NCBI GenBank assembly: GCA_008638375.1
Contig: CM018048.1
Location: 52,223,847 to 52,287,846, forward strand
DNA: 64,000 bases
Direction: 5' to 3'
Origin: Nyssa sinensis
Lineage: Eukaryota; Streptophyta; Magnoliopsida; Cornales; Nyssaceae
Of the stretch, positions 1 to 10,980 are shown one piece after another; the stretch's first letter is position 1; every line of letters starts with the position of its first letter. A model generated the notes under the pieces. It did no database searches. It was given only the letters and a program-made list of their open reading frames with translations, and was not told the origin of the DNA. The translations under genes were made by a program, and so were the position numbers.

Positions 1-60
1 AATATTAATTTGAAAATATTAAAATTTATCAGTATTTACTGTAAATATATAAAAAAAAAA

Positions 61-328
61 ATTAAGGGGGGCCAAGTCGTATTTTATTAAAATACAATAT
101 CAAAATTTTCGAGGGAGCCATGGCTCCCACTTGCCCCTTACATCCGTTACTGGGTATAAGTCCTATTTTATCAAGATTCATGTGAATATATAAAAAGAAT
201 TAAGAGGGGTCAAGTCCTATTTTATTAAAATATTTTAACAAAATTAATAGTAGAAAAATATAATATCAAAATTTTTTAAAGAAGCATGCCCCCACTTGCG
301 CTCCTTGCATCCATCACTAGGTACAAGT
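61..328. repeat. Imperfect tandem duplication (two units)
   Basis: Two diverged copies of a roughly 100-130 bp unit lie about 138 bp apart. Each unit runs from ATTAAG plus a G run through CAAGTC and TATTTTATTAAAATA to AATATCAAAATTTT, then CCCACTTGC and a final TACAAGT/TATAAGT. No open frame is shared, so it is non-coding. It may be a remnant of a DNA transposon end, but no target duplication was found. Confidence 0.6.
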
Positions 329-1830
329 TCAAGGTGGGCAAACAAGACAAGGGAACATATACCAGCAATGGTTTATGACCCAAATATGATGATGATGATG
401 GCCTCACTCTACACAGTGTTTGGACATCATTTAAACACCAATATTCGGGTAATTTTGATGATGATGAGCCCCACTTATGTGAGTTATGTGTGTATTGTCT
501 CACTAAGGAGATAAAAGGCTGAATCCCACTAAATTTACTTCAAAATGACCCAATTCTTGAGGGGAGAGTGCAGTTTAAATGCAATCAATGCACTAAATTC
601 ATATTCAATGTGGAATTTTTTTCCTTTTTTATCAACATACAATAGCAAAAAGTACAAGACAGAAAGCTTAAACACACTAAATCCACTTCAAAAAAGCCTT
701 AACTCTCAGCTCATTTGTCACTAGCATTCCTTTAGCTACTTTATATTTTGCTTTGTAGATTTAGTGAGGAGGACGAAGTGTACAGTAGCATCACTTTCTC
801 ATTCCCAAAGGCATATTTGTTTTTCATGATAAGATGGAATAATTTATATTCCATCTAATATTTGAACACCCATTTAGAATAGGATTTGATATTAATTTTG
901 GGATAAAATAATCCCAGCATCTTGGTAGTATTATTTTATCCTTTCATTAATGAGATTAGAAATAAAATTAAAAAATCATTGATTATTACTATTTTTTGGC
1001 ATATATTTGAAAATATATATATTTTCTTATGACCTTATAAAAAATATAAATTTAAAAATCTTTATTATTTCAAAAAATTAATATTCAAGTCTTTTATTTG
1101 ATACTTGTCTAAATATAAAATTAAAATATAACAATATATCTAAAATTTTTATCCATGCATATTTCAAAAATTAAATTAAAATATTTATTATCTCATTGAA
1201 TTTTATTTCTTATCCTACCCTATCCTATCCGATCCTATCCAATCCTGCATTTTAATTAGAATGTCCAAATACAGAATTTAAGTCTTTACAAAGGCAAGAA
1301 AATATGAGATTATTAAGAATATAATATCACTGATCCTAATAATTGATTAGACTTTGAAAAATAAAATGAAAAGTAATCCTTCTCATATATTATTTTTACT
1401 TAAAAATGATATTTTTTACTCCAATTTATTTTTCACTTATAAAGAGTAATGATATGTAAAATTTGTAATGCCAACTTCATCCACACACAGGAGGAGATCA
1501 GAGACAGAGCTTTGGGGCTTCAGCATTTATTTTTTTTTGGGCTGTGGTAGCACGTGGTGTTCTCTTTCTTGGCACTTGCAGGTAGCTCTATCTTTGCATC
1601 AATTCTGACTTTGCTTTTTCTTGCGACAGAGATGAGCTGCTTTCATGGAACAACTGGGCAAAACACATCCTGGTTGTGAATGTGATGCTTCTTCCAAAGT
1701 TCGGACCCCCTCACTTATGTTTACTGTAGTGTAGTGATCATCTCTCTCTGTGAAAATGGGGTCGACCACCTTCACGTGAACACCTTCTCTTGTCTCCTCT
1801 TTCTGCACATTTGCTCTCCATTTCATCATG

Positions 1831-1833
<3 letters not shown>

Positions 1834-1868
<35 letters not shown>
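1834..1868. repeat. (CT)n microsatellite
   Basis: Uninterrupted CT dinucleotide run of about 17 units. No flanking gene is evident. The Arg-Glu repeat ORF on the opposite strand is a by-product of this run. Confidence 0.9.
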
Positions 1869-1870
<2 letters not shown>

Positions 1871-2141
1871 CTTGGATTAAATCCATTCCTTTTCTGATCT
1901 TTTCTTTCTTTTTTCTTCTACAAGTTAAGGAGACTTTTTAACTTTATTTGTTATGTTCTCATGTGACCAAAAAGAAGTTGAAAGTGAAAATCATCCTCGT
2001 GACTAAAACAAATCGATCCAATGATCTACCTTATTGTCTTTTATATCTATCAATTAATGGTCTAAACAATTGATGGGGTTACCTACCACCCCCAAAAAAA
2101 AAAACAAAAAATGATGAGTTGTCTAATTCTATGGATCATAT

Positions 2142-3104
2142 TAGGCCTGGCAAAATGGGCGGGTTGGACGGGTTTGGGCGGGTTGTAAACGGGTCGGGTC
2201 ATAAACGGGTTGAACCCATTTTTTACCCAAATTGATCGGATCGAATACGGGTCGGGTCATAAATGGGTCGGGTCGGGTCGGGTCAACCGGATTTGACCCG
2301 TTGCTAATTATAAAAGACAGACATTTTGTATGGAACTCGGTTTTAAAAATATGTCAAATTTTTATTTTAAATTTTTAAATAATGTGGTATTGTATTATTG
2401 ATAATAATTAAATTATTAAATTTTTGTATCATAATAATACTATTTCACATCATATTTAGAATATAAATTTAAGAAGTATTTCATTGCTGAATCAAATATG
2501 ATTGTATCAATTTAAAAATGCCAGCTCATGGTCTAGAAAGTAAAATTTTTTTGAATGTGTCTAGTACAGTGATATGATAATATATATTTTTAATAATATT
2601 CTGTTCTATGTGATGATAATTTTTATTATATTTGAATAACAAGAATAAGGTGGTTGATTAGAGAATGAAAAATATTTTGACAGCAAGAAGAAGTAGAAGA
2701 AGAAACTTTCAGTGACCTTTGTGACGAAAAAGGATGGTCAATCCTTCCATTACGCGAGGACACTTCAGTTTCTTCGAAGAGCAAAACAATCATTTCATAT
2801 TATTTTAATTTATTAAATTAAAAAATAATATTTAAATGATTAAGGATATAATTGATATTTCCATATTTTCATTATATATATATATATATATTCTTATATA
2901 TAAATGGAGAGATATATATATATATATATTCTTATACTATTTTATTATTTTCCATTCTCAACCCGTCAAACACCCATATTCAACCCGTATTGACCCGCTA
3001 AATTGACGGATTCCTTATTACCCAACCCGTTTATGACCCGCTAACTAAATGGGCGGGTTGATAGTGGGCGGGTTGACGGATTTGGAACCGTTTTGCCAGG
3101 CCTA
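2142..3104. mobile_element. Non-autonomous hAT-type MITE, 963 bp, with 8-bp TSD
   Basis: The element starts with TAGGCCTGGCAAAA and ends with its exact reverse complement TTTTGCCAGGCCTA, a perfect 14-bp terminal inverted repeat. It is flanked by the identical 8-bp direct repeat GATCATAT at 2134-2141 and 3105-3112. An 8-bp target duplication with short terminal repeats is typical of the hAT superfamily. Both subterminal regions carry many GGGTCGGG/GGGCGGGTTG motifs (AACCCGT on the right side), as expected for transposase-binding clusters. The interior is AT-rich and codes for nothing, so the element must have been moved by a transposase elsewhere. A diverged relative lies inverted at about 21735-21960. 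Confidence 0.88.
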
Positions 3105-3112
3105 GATCATAT

Positions 3113-5633
3113 ATTCAGTACACACTACACACACATTCACACACTTATCTAGGTTTTTTTAGCACACCCAAAAATGTCGCTAATAGAACAAAAACTAGTT
3201 TGTAAATCTAGGTTAGAGTTATCCTATTATAAATATGAAAAACGATTGTTATCCCGGATTTGATTATTTATTTTTGTTCACCTCCTAATGTGTTGAAGTT
3301 GATATATACAGTATCCTAAATGTAAATGATCACTACAAATAAGAAGTTATTGTATAGTCTTAGACCAAGGTTCGGACTAAATAACGAACTGCAACATGAA
3401 TAACATATTAAATTTTTAAAAAATAAAAATTAACTTTTATATATATAATAATTTGTGATTCATCAAAATCGAACAATACAATAATTACTCCGCTACAAAG
3501 AGAAAGTAGCTGTCTTGTTTCAACTGTTTGAGATTATACATTACAAGTTTTATTATACTGTGCATCTTAATTTATCAACAAGTACTGTAATAGGTGACCT
3601 AAATTCAACAATGCAAGTGAGTAAATAGAACTTATACTTTCCTAGTAGATTCCCACTGATGATAACTTAATAAATAACTGAAAAAGCCGTCAATTCTGTT
3701 TATAATTTTGATGCAAAACTAAGAATTGCAGGCCTATGCAATACATGATAAGTAAAGCAATATTGAACAGTCAAGGTCATGATGAAACATGTGGATTAGG
3801 GTCCATCCCACGAGAAAGTTGGGAAGGTTTTAAGGGGACCATCTCTGGTTGATGATAATTATGATATTTTTCTTCTCTGTGTATCATCACAAACATACTT
3901 TTAGTGAAGATGGAGGCCTGTCTCCAAACTAAGGTTTGCATTACCACCAACTTATATCTTAACCACATTCTTAGAAGGATAATATTGGCGTTTAGATGTT
4001 GACAATCCTAAGGATTACTTTTTATTTTTCACTTTTTTTCCCAAAAGCACCAATGCTCAACCTTTAATGAAAACTGCAAAATATTTATTTGAAATTAATT
4101 TTTCCATCACAATGAGCAGTGGTAAGTAATATCTCAGTGTATTTTTTTTTATAAAAGAGGTCACGATTATTTAAAGTCAACCATATAAAGATTTACATAA
4201 ACTATAAGGCCAGAGCTATACATAAAATGTATCAATGAATATATACTGTCACTATGCTGTAATATGACATAGTGGTCCCTCTCATTCTCATTGAAAGGTT
4301 GGACCCTCTTCTTGCTCATTCGTGGTGGGCTTGCAGGCATTTCTGCAAACTTCACTGCAACTCCTTCCTTGTGCCAAATACATGAAATTGTGTGAAGGTG
4401 ATTGGGTGGTTGGTGGGGGTCCAGCATGTGTTTGGTTTTGATTTTGGTGTACCTGGCCGGGCACTGATTGAAGGTTGGCGATGACCATGTGCGGGTCCTA
4501 CATTGGTGTGGGGACCTATTTTGCAGGGGTAGTTAGGTTGGCCGTTGGAGTTGTGAATTGGACTCCCCTCCCAAAGGGATCCTTAATTTTGGGGACGTGC
4601 GTTATGTCAGCTGAGTTATGAAACAAAAGTAAGAAATCAATTTAAGAAGTGTAAAATCAAACTTGTTCGATAAAATGTTTGTATTTAGGACCAGTAATTA
4701 TTAATTTATTATCAAAAAAAAAATGAGTAAAAGTAATCACAAATCCAAAGTGACTTCTCACTCTCACAATGTTCATAATTTCGAAAACTCTATAATAACA
4801 CACACATATATATATATATATATATGTTCATGAAATTGTTAAATTCGAAATCAAGTCGGTGTGGAAAATTCTACAAGGAGTTGAACAAAAAAAAACTTTT
4901 TCCATTCAGATGGAAAAACACCTTTTCGTTTGGACAAAGAGCCTTCTAAAAATTGCAAAAGAACGAAATCGGGTCAAAATTTTTTTATACAAAATTTAAA
5001 GAAAAATTTGCAATTGTGAACCTACTTAATCAAACAGAAAATTTTCTTTATTTGATTGCTTTTTTAAAAGAAAACTTTTCTATTTCAATTCTTGTATCCA
5101 TCATGGTTCAAAAAAGTACATTAAAATTTCATTGTTTAAGGAATCTAAAAGAGTAAAAAACTATAAAATTTCTATGTTTTCGCACTAATTAGAATAATTT
5201 TAAACATTTGCTGGTTCAAAAAAAAATATTAGAGAACAATGGAATCAACATTCACTCTATAAAAAATTTCTATGTTTCTTATAATGAACAAGTTGGTGTA
5301 AGAATAACCAAGTTTATGTGCAAAAACTTCAAATAATCATAATTTTGTGCGCGGCTTGTCCATTTTAGGTCAATAATATATGAATTTCACATATATTTTT
5401 CAATATATAACAACACAAACAGTCATAGTCAGTTTCCGCCTTTAATTTTGCGAAGAAGGTGATTTTCAACCCTACATTCACATTTTTATTTTTTTAGTAA
5501 AACGGTGAAATTTCTCTGTTTGCATAGTAATTGTTTTATTATATATTTTCGTAGGTAATATCGATTTTATTTTATAGATCTCAATTTTTAAAATTTAAAT
5601 ATACAAATTTTACGAAAATTAGATTTTCTTATA

Positions 5634-5664
<31 letters not shown>

Positions 5665-5854
5665 ATTGAATTTTGAAATTTAAAAAAAATATTGGAACGC
5701 AATGTGAATTCTCTTTCCTTCATGATATGAAATGTTATTAAAGGATGGGTATTTTTGTTAAAAAAAATTCTGAGAAGGTTTTTAAACTAAATGAATTTAG
5801 ATTTGGACCGAATATGAAAAACTGAGTTATTGAGAGACAAGTGATTAAATGCCC

Positions 5855-5902
<48 letters not shown>

Positions 5903-8900
5903 ATGCTTTTAATGCAATTAATAAAGGTAATAATTGAATCTTTGTGCATTTTGTCTGTTAGGACCATTTATTGAGTTTGATGCTATATATTTGGTTGTAG
6001 TTGTAACGACCCGACCCCAAATCCTTACTATATATTTGGTTGTTTTATTGAATGAGATATGGATCATCATTGATGAGTGAAACACATCCCATTTCATTCA
6101 ACCAGAGAAATGTTCAGATCATTGGGTGCAATTCACTAACAATACCATGTCCCATAAACTGTCGGCAGCTGAGATCCTTAATCCTTTGGTTGCCTCCCAA
6201 TATTAGATGCCTTTGTCTCATTTGAATATTAAAACTAGACATATATATACCTTTAGGGTGAGGCTTATTTAAGCTTAATCTAACTGGTTTAACCAGTGTT
6301 TTACTTCATTTAGCCACCAAACGTGCCTTACCAAACAGCAGGTATATATAGTTATATATTGTACATTCTTGTATTATACTAATCACCAAAGAATCTATCA
6401 CATCTTTTATCATATGATGGGAATGATTCGCCCTGTTTGCTATATCATTGCATTCAATTATTGTACTTTTTAAAATTAAAGTTGAAGTTTCTTATGATTA
6501 GCATCAAAATCAAACAATTATAATAATAGAGGTCTCGTTTAACTTTCTCGAGTTAAATTTATCTTTCATCACTGTAATTTTATAATAATAGAAGTCTCGT
6601 ATAAAATACGTATGTTTTTAGATATAAAATTAAATTTTTGAAAACACAAAATATGACTTTAAATAGTTCTTAAAGTGGTTATTTTTGGTTTTTTTTTTTT
6701 TTTTTGAAAATAGTTCTCAAAAGAATCCTATCATATGCATTTTTTTGTCACTGTTTTTTATTTTATTTTGATTTGAGAACAAAATAATAATTTTTAAAAA
6801 AGTAACCAAACAAATATTTTGATGTCCTTCCCACGGACCATAAAAATATTAGGCCATGTTTGGTGGAGAAAATTCAAGTTTCAAAATTGGAATTAAAAGA
6901 AAATCAATTTAATTTTTGATCCAATATAATTTTCAATCGTAATTTGAAAATTTTGAAATTCATGTGCAAAACATATATAGTGACTAATATTATATTTTGA
7001 CATATGTATTACCTATAATTCCAACTTTCAAGCTATTAATATACTGTTACTACTTACTCATGATTTACAAACAATTTTAGGAGAAATTATTCTAATCAGA
7101 TGTGGTGTGATGATCTTTTACATAACTTATCATTTTTTTAAAACTAGATAAATAATTTTTTTATTAATTTAGCAAAGTAATAAAATTTATGAGAGAGAAT
7201 TCTACCATATTAGATAATAATATAGAGTGACGTCTTTCTCAATAATTGCCGACAAAATTTTAGTACGGTTTGACCAATGCCAGTTTCCAATTCTTTTTTT
7301 TTTTTTTTTGGGTTTTTGTTGGGAAGTTAGTAATGAGTAACCTAAAACTACAATAACACACATAGGAACGACAACAAGACGGGTTTGAGGTGGATAACCC
7401 TTTCCAAATCTCGTCCCGTCCCATTTAGAAGTTTAACCCGACTCTATTTATATTTTTCAATTCCACCCCACCTTGTCCCGAACCCCTATATATATATTTT
7501 TTAAGTAAGTTAAAAATTTTATTTTGACAAGTAAATTAAATTTTTATTGTCAAAATAACTTAATACAAGAAAAAATATGTGTGTAATATGAAAAATTTTA
7601 AAACTAATTTTATATAGTGTTATTTATTGGTAAATATAATGTACATGAGAATAAATAAAAAGTAATAATATATAAATGAGCTGAAGTGATCATCCTTTCG
7701 AATCCGTCTCGAACCTGACAGAATTTTAAAAACCTTACCTTGACTCTAATTCCGATTCTGTTTATGAGTATTAATTCTATCCTTATTTTAATAAAAACGA
7801 GATAATACGAAATAAATTATCATTCCTGAACACACACTCACTGCAAGAACACCCAACATCAGACAGGACCAAGCGAGAGCACCTAAGCTAAGTGCACTCA
7901 CCAACTTCAGTTTCCAAACTTTAGAAACTATGACTACTTTAATTACTGCTTTTGAATATTGGCCTACGAGATGTCTTTGTCTTGAGACTGTATTAGGACT
8001 TATTTGCAAAAGTGCTGATTAATTTGTAAACAGTTCTGAGGTTCAAGAACTTGTCCACAATCCTTAAATGTAATTGGTTTTGTTGTTTAGTCGGTGGATG
8101 CTCTTTTTCTTATTATCAATACTATAGCCTGATAGGCTCCTCCACTCAAACATTTTTTATCCTTACATCACTTTTGACTGTTTATAAAAAAGAAAAAAAA
8201 ATGTTATTCCATCAGTTGACTTTTTAATAACTTAATATTAATTTTTTTAATAATTAATAATTTTTTAAATAATCAACTAGTTTTATAATAAATAATTAAT
8301 AATTCTATTACTTAATACTTAATAATTTTTTTATAATATTAATTATTAGAGATAAAGAAGTTATATATTTACTTATATATATATATATATCTCATTGACA
8401 ACATATCTTAATAATTATATTTATTAATTTGACATGACTGAAATTAAAATTATTGTAAATAAGAAAAATTATGATATTAGAAAACATAATTTTTTTACTT
8501 GAAATGAAAATTAAGAGTTTTTTTATGTTATAAGTTGAGTATTATATATATATTTTTATAATAAATTAAAAAATTACATATAATATCTTATTTTTGTATA
8601 AAAAATATTTAGATATAAAAAATATTTATTTATCAATGAAAATATGAAAAATTTAATAATTAATAAATTTTTAATCTTACATGTCTATTATCAGATAATT
8701 GACTATAAATACAAACAAATACTAATAGGCTTAAGGGGAATAGTTATGGGTTAAAAGGTCATTTTCGGAAAAATAAAATAATCAGCGGAAATATAATAGT
8801 TACGTAGCCTCGTGTTCTCCTTCCGTGGTCACAGCTGACCGTTGGAGTGGGCCTCCTTTTTTGCTGGCCAGCCGTTGGCAGACGAAAATAACAATAATAA

Positions 8901-8967
8901 TTAGGAAGGTAAAAGACCAAAATATCCCTCTATTATGTAAAAGTGACCGTATCATCCTTTTGTTATA
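3113..8967. other. Intergenic DNA, no gene seen
   Basis: AT-rich DNA with short ORFs only. It contains microsatellites: (TA)n near 4805-4825 and 5630-5656, and a compound (CA)n(TA)n at about 5861-5902. Around 7370-7790 are several TCCCGTCCC/AACCCGAC-like motifs and CCGTCTCGAACC, resembling the subterminal motifs of hAT-like MITEs, but I could not find paired ends. The minus-strand ORFs near 3777-3968, 4167-4488 and 7788-8009 have no domain, no convincing start context and no splice partners. Confidence 0.55.
5861..5902. repeat. Compound (CA)n(TA)n microsatellite
   Basis: A run of CA dinucleotides changes directly into TA dinucleotides. It is a non-coding simple repeat and would suit use as a length marker. 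Confidence 0.9.
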
Positions 8968-9298
8968 GAGTAGTGCTAATTTTAACGTAATATTTTAATT
9001 TTTTTTTACCTGCTAACGTAGTTGTTCAAATATTAGTAAATACAGTCTCGTGTATTAGTAAATTCAAGCTCTTGATACTAATTAATAAAGTTTATTAATA
9101 CTAGTTATTTCAGGTGACTCTAAAATGCTTAACTTGACTAGTACCAAGAGTCTGAATTAATTAGTACATGTACATACTAAAAAATTGTATTCACTATTAC
9201 CCATATGTACTAATAAGTTATATTCATTAGTACTCGAACAGTTATGTCAACAGATAAAAAAAATTTAATAAAATATTATCGTACAGATAACATTACTC
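8968..9298. mobile_element. Fold-back MITE with long degenerate inverted arms
   Basis: The left arm begins GAGTAGTGCTAATTTTAACG. The reverse complement of the right end begins GAGTAATGTTATCTGTACG. Similarity between the arms continues for roughly 80-100 bp (shared TAATATTTTA, a T run, CTG, GTTCAAATATTAGTAAAT versus GTTCGAGTACTAATGAAT). Flanks TTTTGTTATA on the left and TTTGTTCTATA on the right look like a slightly mutated 9-11 bp target duplication, which would fit a Mutator-like origin. There is no coding capacity. The exact ends are uncertain by a few bases. Confidence 0.6.
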
Positions 9299-10437
9299 TT
9301 TGTTCTATAATTTCTTGTTTGACCTCATAAATCACAAAAGTGGTTGCCTTGCCCACCCTCGTGTAAATGATTTAAATGGCAACTAATTTTGATGGAATGT
9401 GGGAACCTTCCTCACTTGTCCTTGTAAGGATATGCAAACAGCAAACATTTGAGTTTTTGAAGTACATTTTGCACAGCTATTGAAGATAGAGAGGATGGTG
9501 TGGAAGTTGAGGGGCCCTAGTAAATACAATTTTGGAGAGTCATTTGTTACTGTTTTAAACCAACATTCCTTTCAATTGTGGGTAATTGAATTGCATCACA
9601 ATATTCATGCCATGGAGGGTCCACCATTCAGATTTTGATCATATAATCCAATCATTCAATTACACCTCCCCAATAGAACAAGCTTCTTTTCTTTTTTTTT
9701 TTAAACCGTGTGTTAGGAAATAAAATACTACAATTTTTTATACAACTGATGTAGAAGGGAGAATTGAACTCACGTCTATTATTATATGATAAGTAGATAC
9801 TTACCTTACTTGAAAAAGACCTCGGTCCTTATAAAAAATTAAGAGCTAATAAAGTATTTTTTTAATAAAGGGATTACCCTTATATATATGGATTAAATAT
9901 ATTTTATTACCCTAAATTTTCATGTAAAGTTTCAAATAAGGTTCCTGTAATTTTAATCTGAATATTTAAGCGTCTCAATTATAAATTGTTAACGATAGTC
10001 ACTTACATGTTACACGTGTAACTGTTTAAATTAAAATTATAAGATCTTATAAATTATAAAAAATTATTTTAAAACCCGTATAAAATTATATGACATCAAA
10101 ATATAATAAGATGCTTTCACATAAATTGTTATTGCTAATAATTTGTAATCATCGTTTATAATTGATTTTCATTAAAAATGTATTTATAAATTATGAGACT
10201 CAAAAACATTTAAATTAAAATTACATAAAACTTATTAGAAATTTATATAAAAGCTCATAATACTAAATCACCCTATATCTACAAGCATGAGATGTGACCA
10301 ATCAAGTAATGTTGGAACATGACCAAATAACAACTCAAGGATCATTGAAATTCCATAACAAAGTTGCCTCCGGAGTGCACGAGGGCATTCATGACAATTT
10401 GCAGTCCTACTGTAATAAAGGCAGATAAGACAATTTG

Positions 10438-10468
<31 letters not shown>

Positions 10469-10980
10469 ATTAATTTTACACCTAATATCCATGCAAATCT
10501 TAATTCAACCCAAAGAAGCTTCTTTCTATATATATATATATATATATATATATTCTTTCTCTAATTGTTGCCCATATTTGTGTAATCTTGTTATAAAAAA
10601 TGAGGTCATCTCTTTGAAAAACGGGACCGTTATATGTACAGAGAGATGCCACATTTAGATCTGGTTTATCATTCTGCTCAATCTTAAATTCAGTCACGAG
10701 CGTTCAATGTAAAACCTCTGGAAAAATTTGACTTTTCACTGAGTTTGAATCGCATTGGACGGCTGTGTCAACTCACCGTTGAGTTCGATCTCTCTGTATC
10801 TGTTGCAGCTTTGATAGTTAATCTTATGCTGTGTTTTTCGTGTTTAAGAACATTGGTGATCTCGCATGAAATCTTGATTTTCTGGCAGCTGTTAGCCGGA
10901 GTTCCGATGAAGTTCGGAGGTTTCCGGCGGCGAACTTTGAATTCCACAAAGAGGATGTGGAATTGAGGCTAAAAGCAAAG
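9299..10980. other. Intergenic DNA and upstream region of the NT-C2 gene
   Basis: No gene is seen. Two (TA)n microsatellites lie at about 10438-10464 and 10528-10554. Sequence becomes less AT-rich from about 10600, which should include the promoter and 5' leader of the gene starting at 10981. The leader carries an upstream ATG at 10826 opening a 46-codon frame that stops at 10966, just before the main start. Confidence 0.55.
10826..10966 (+). promoter_or_regulatory. Possible upstream ORF in the NT-C2 gene leader
   Basis: An ATG at 10826 opens a 46-codon frame whose TGA ends at 10966, 14 bases before the main ATG at 10981. If the region is in the mature leader, this could lower translation of the main frame. 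Its Leu/Phe-rich start (MLCFSCLRTLV) is not a recognised peptide. A leader intron or a start site downstream of 10826 would remove it. Confidence 0.3.

Larger units (their letters stand above)
1..2133. other. Intergenic DNA, no gene seen
   Basis: AT-rich with no coding signal. It opens with an imperfect tandem duplication (about 61-161 and 199-328) whose units share a G-rich start (ATTAAG then a G run and CAAGTC), a run TATTTTATTAAAATA and a C-rich end near CCCACTTGC. C-rich ends of this kind are common in relics of plant DNA transposons; that origin is an inference. A (CT)n microsatellite at about 1834-1868 produces an artificial Arg-Glu repeat ORF on the minus strand. The 1480-1930 stretch is less AT-rich than its surroundings but has no recognisable exon. 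Confidence 0.6.

Noticed and set aside
1599..1886. Minus-strand ORF with a long Arg-Glu repeat
   Set aside because: The repeat is the translation of the (CT)n microsatellite; flanking residues show no domain.
10268..10697. Tyr-Ile repeat ORFs on both strands
   Set aside because: They are translations of two (TA)n microsatellites. The same applies to frames at 16454-16655, 25358-25669, 34275-34592, 40655-40969 and 56604-56886.
10745..10825. Extension of the upstream ORF to 10745
   Set aside because: That start is a TTG, not an ATG; only the ATG at 10826 can be a normal start.
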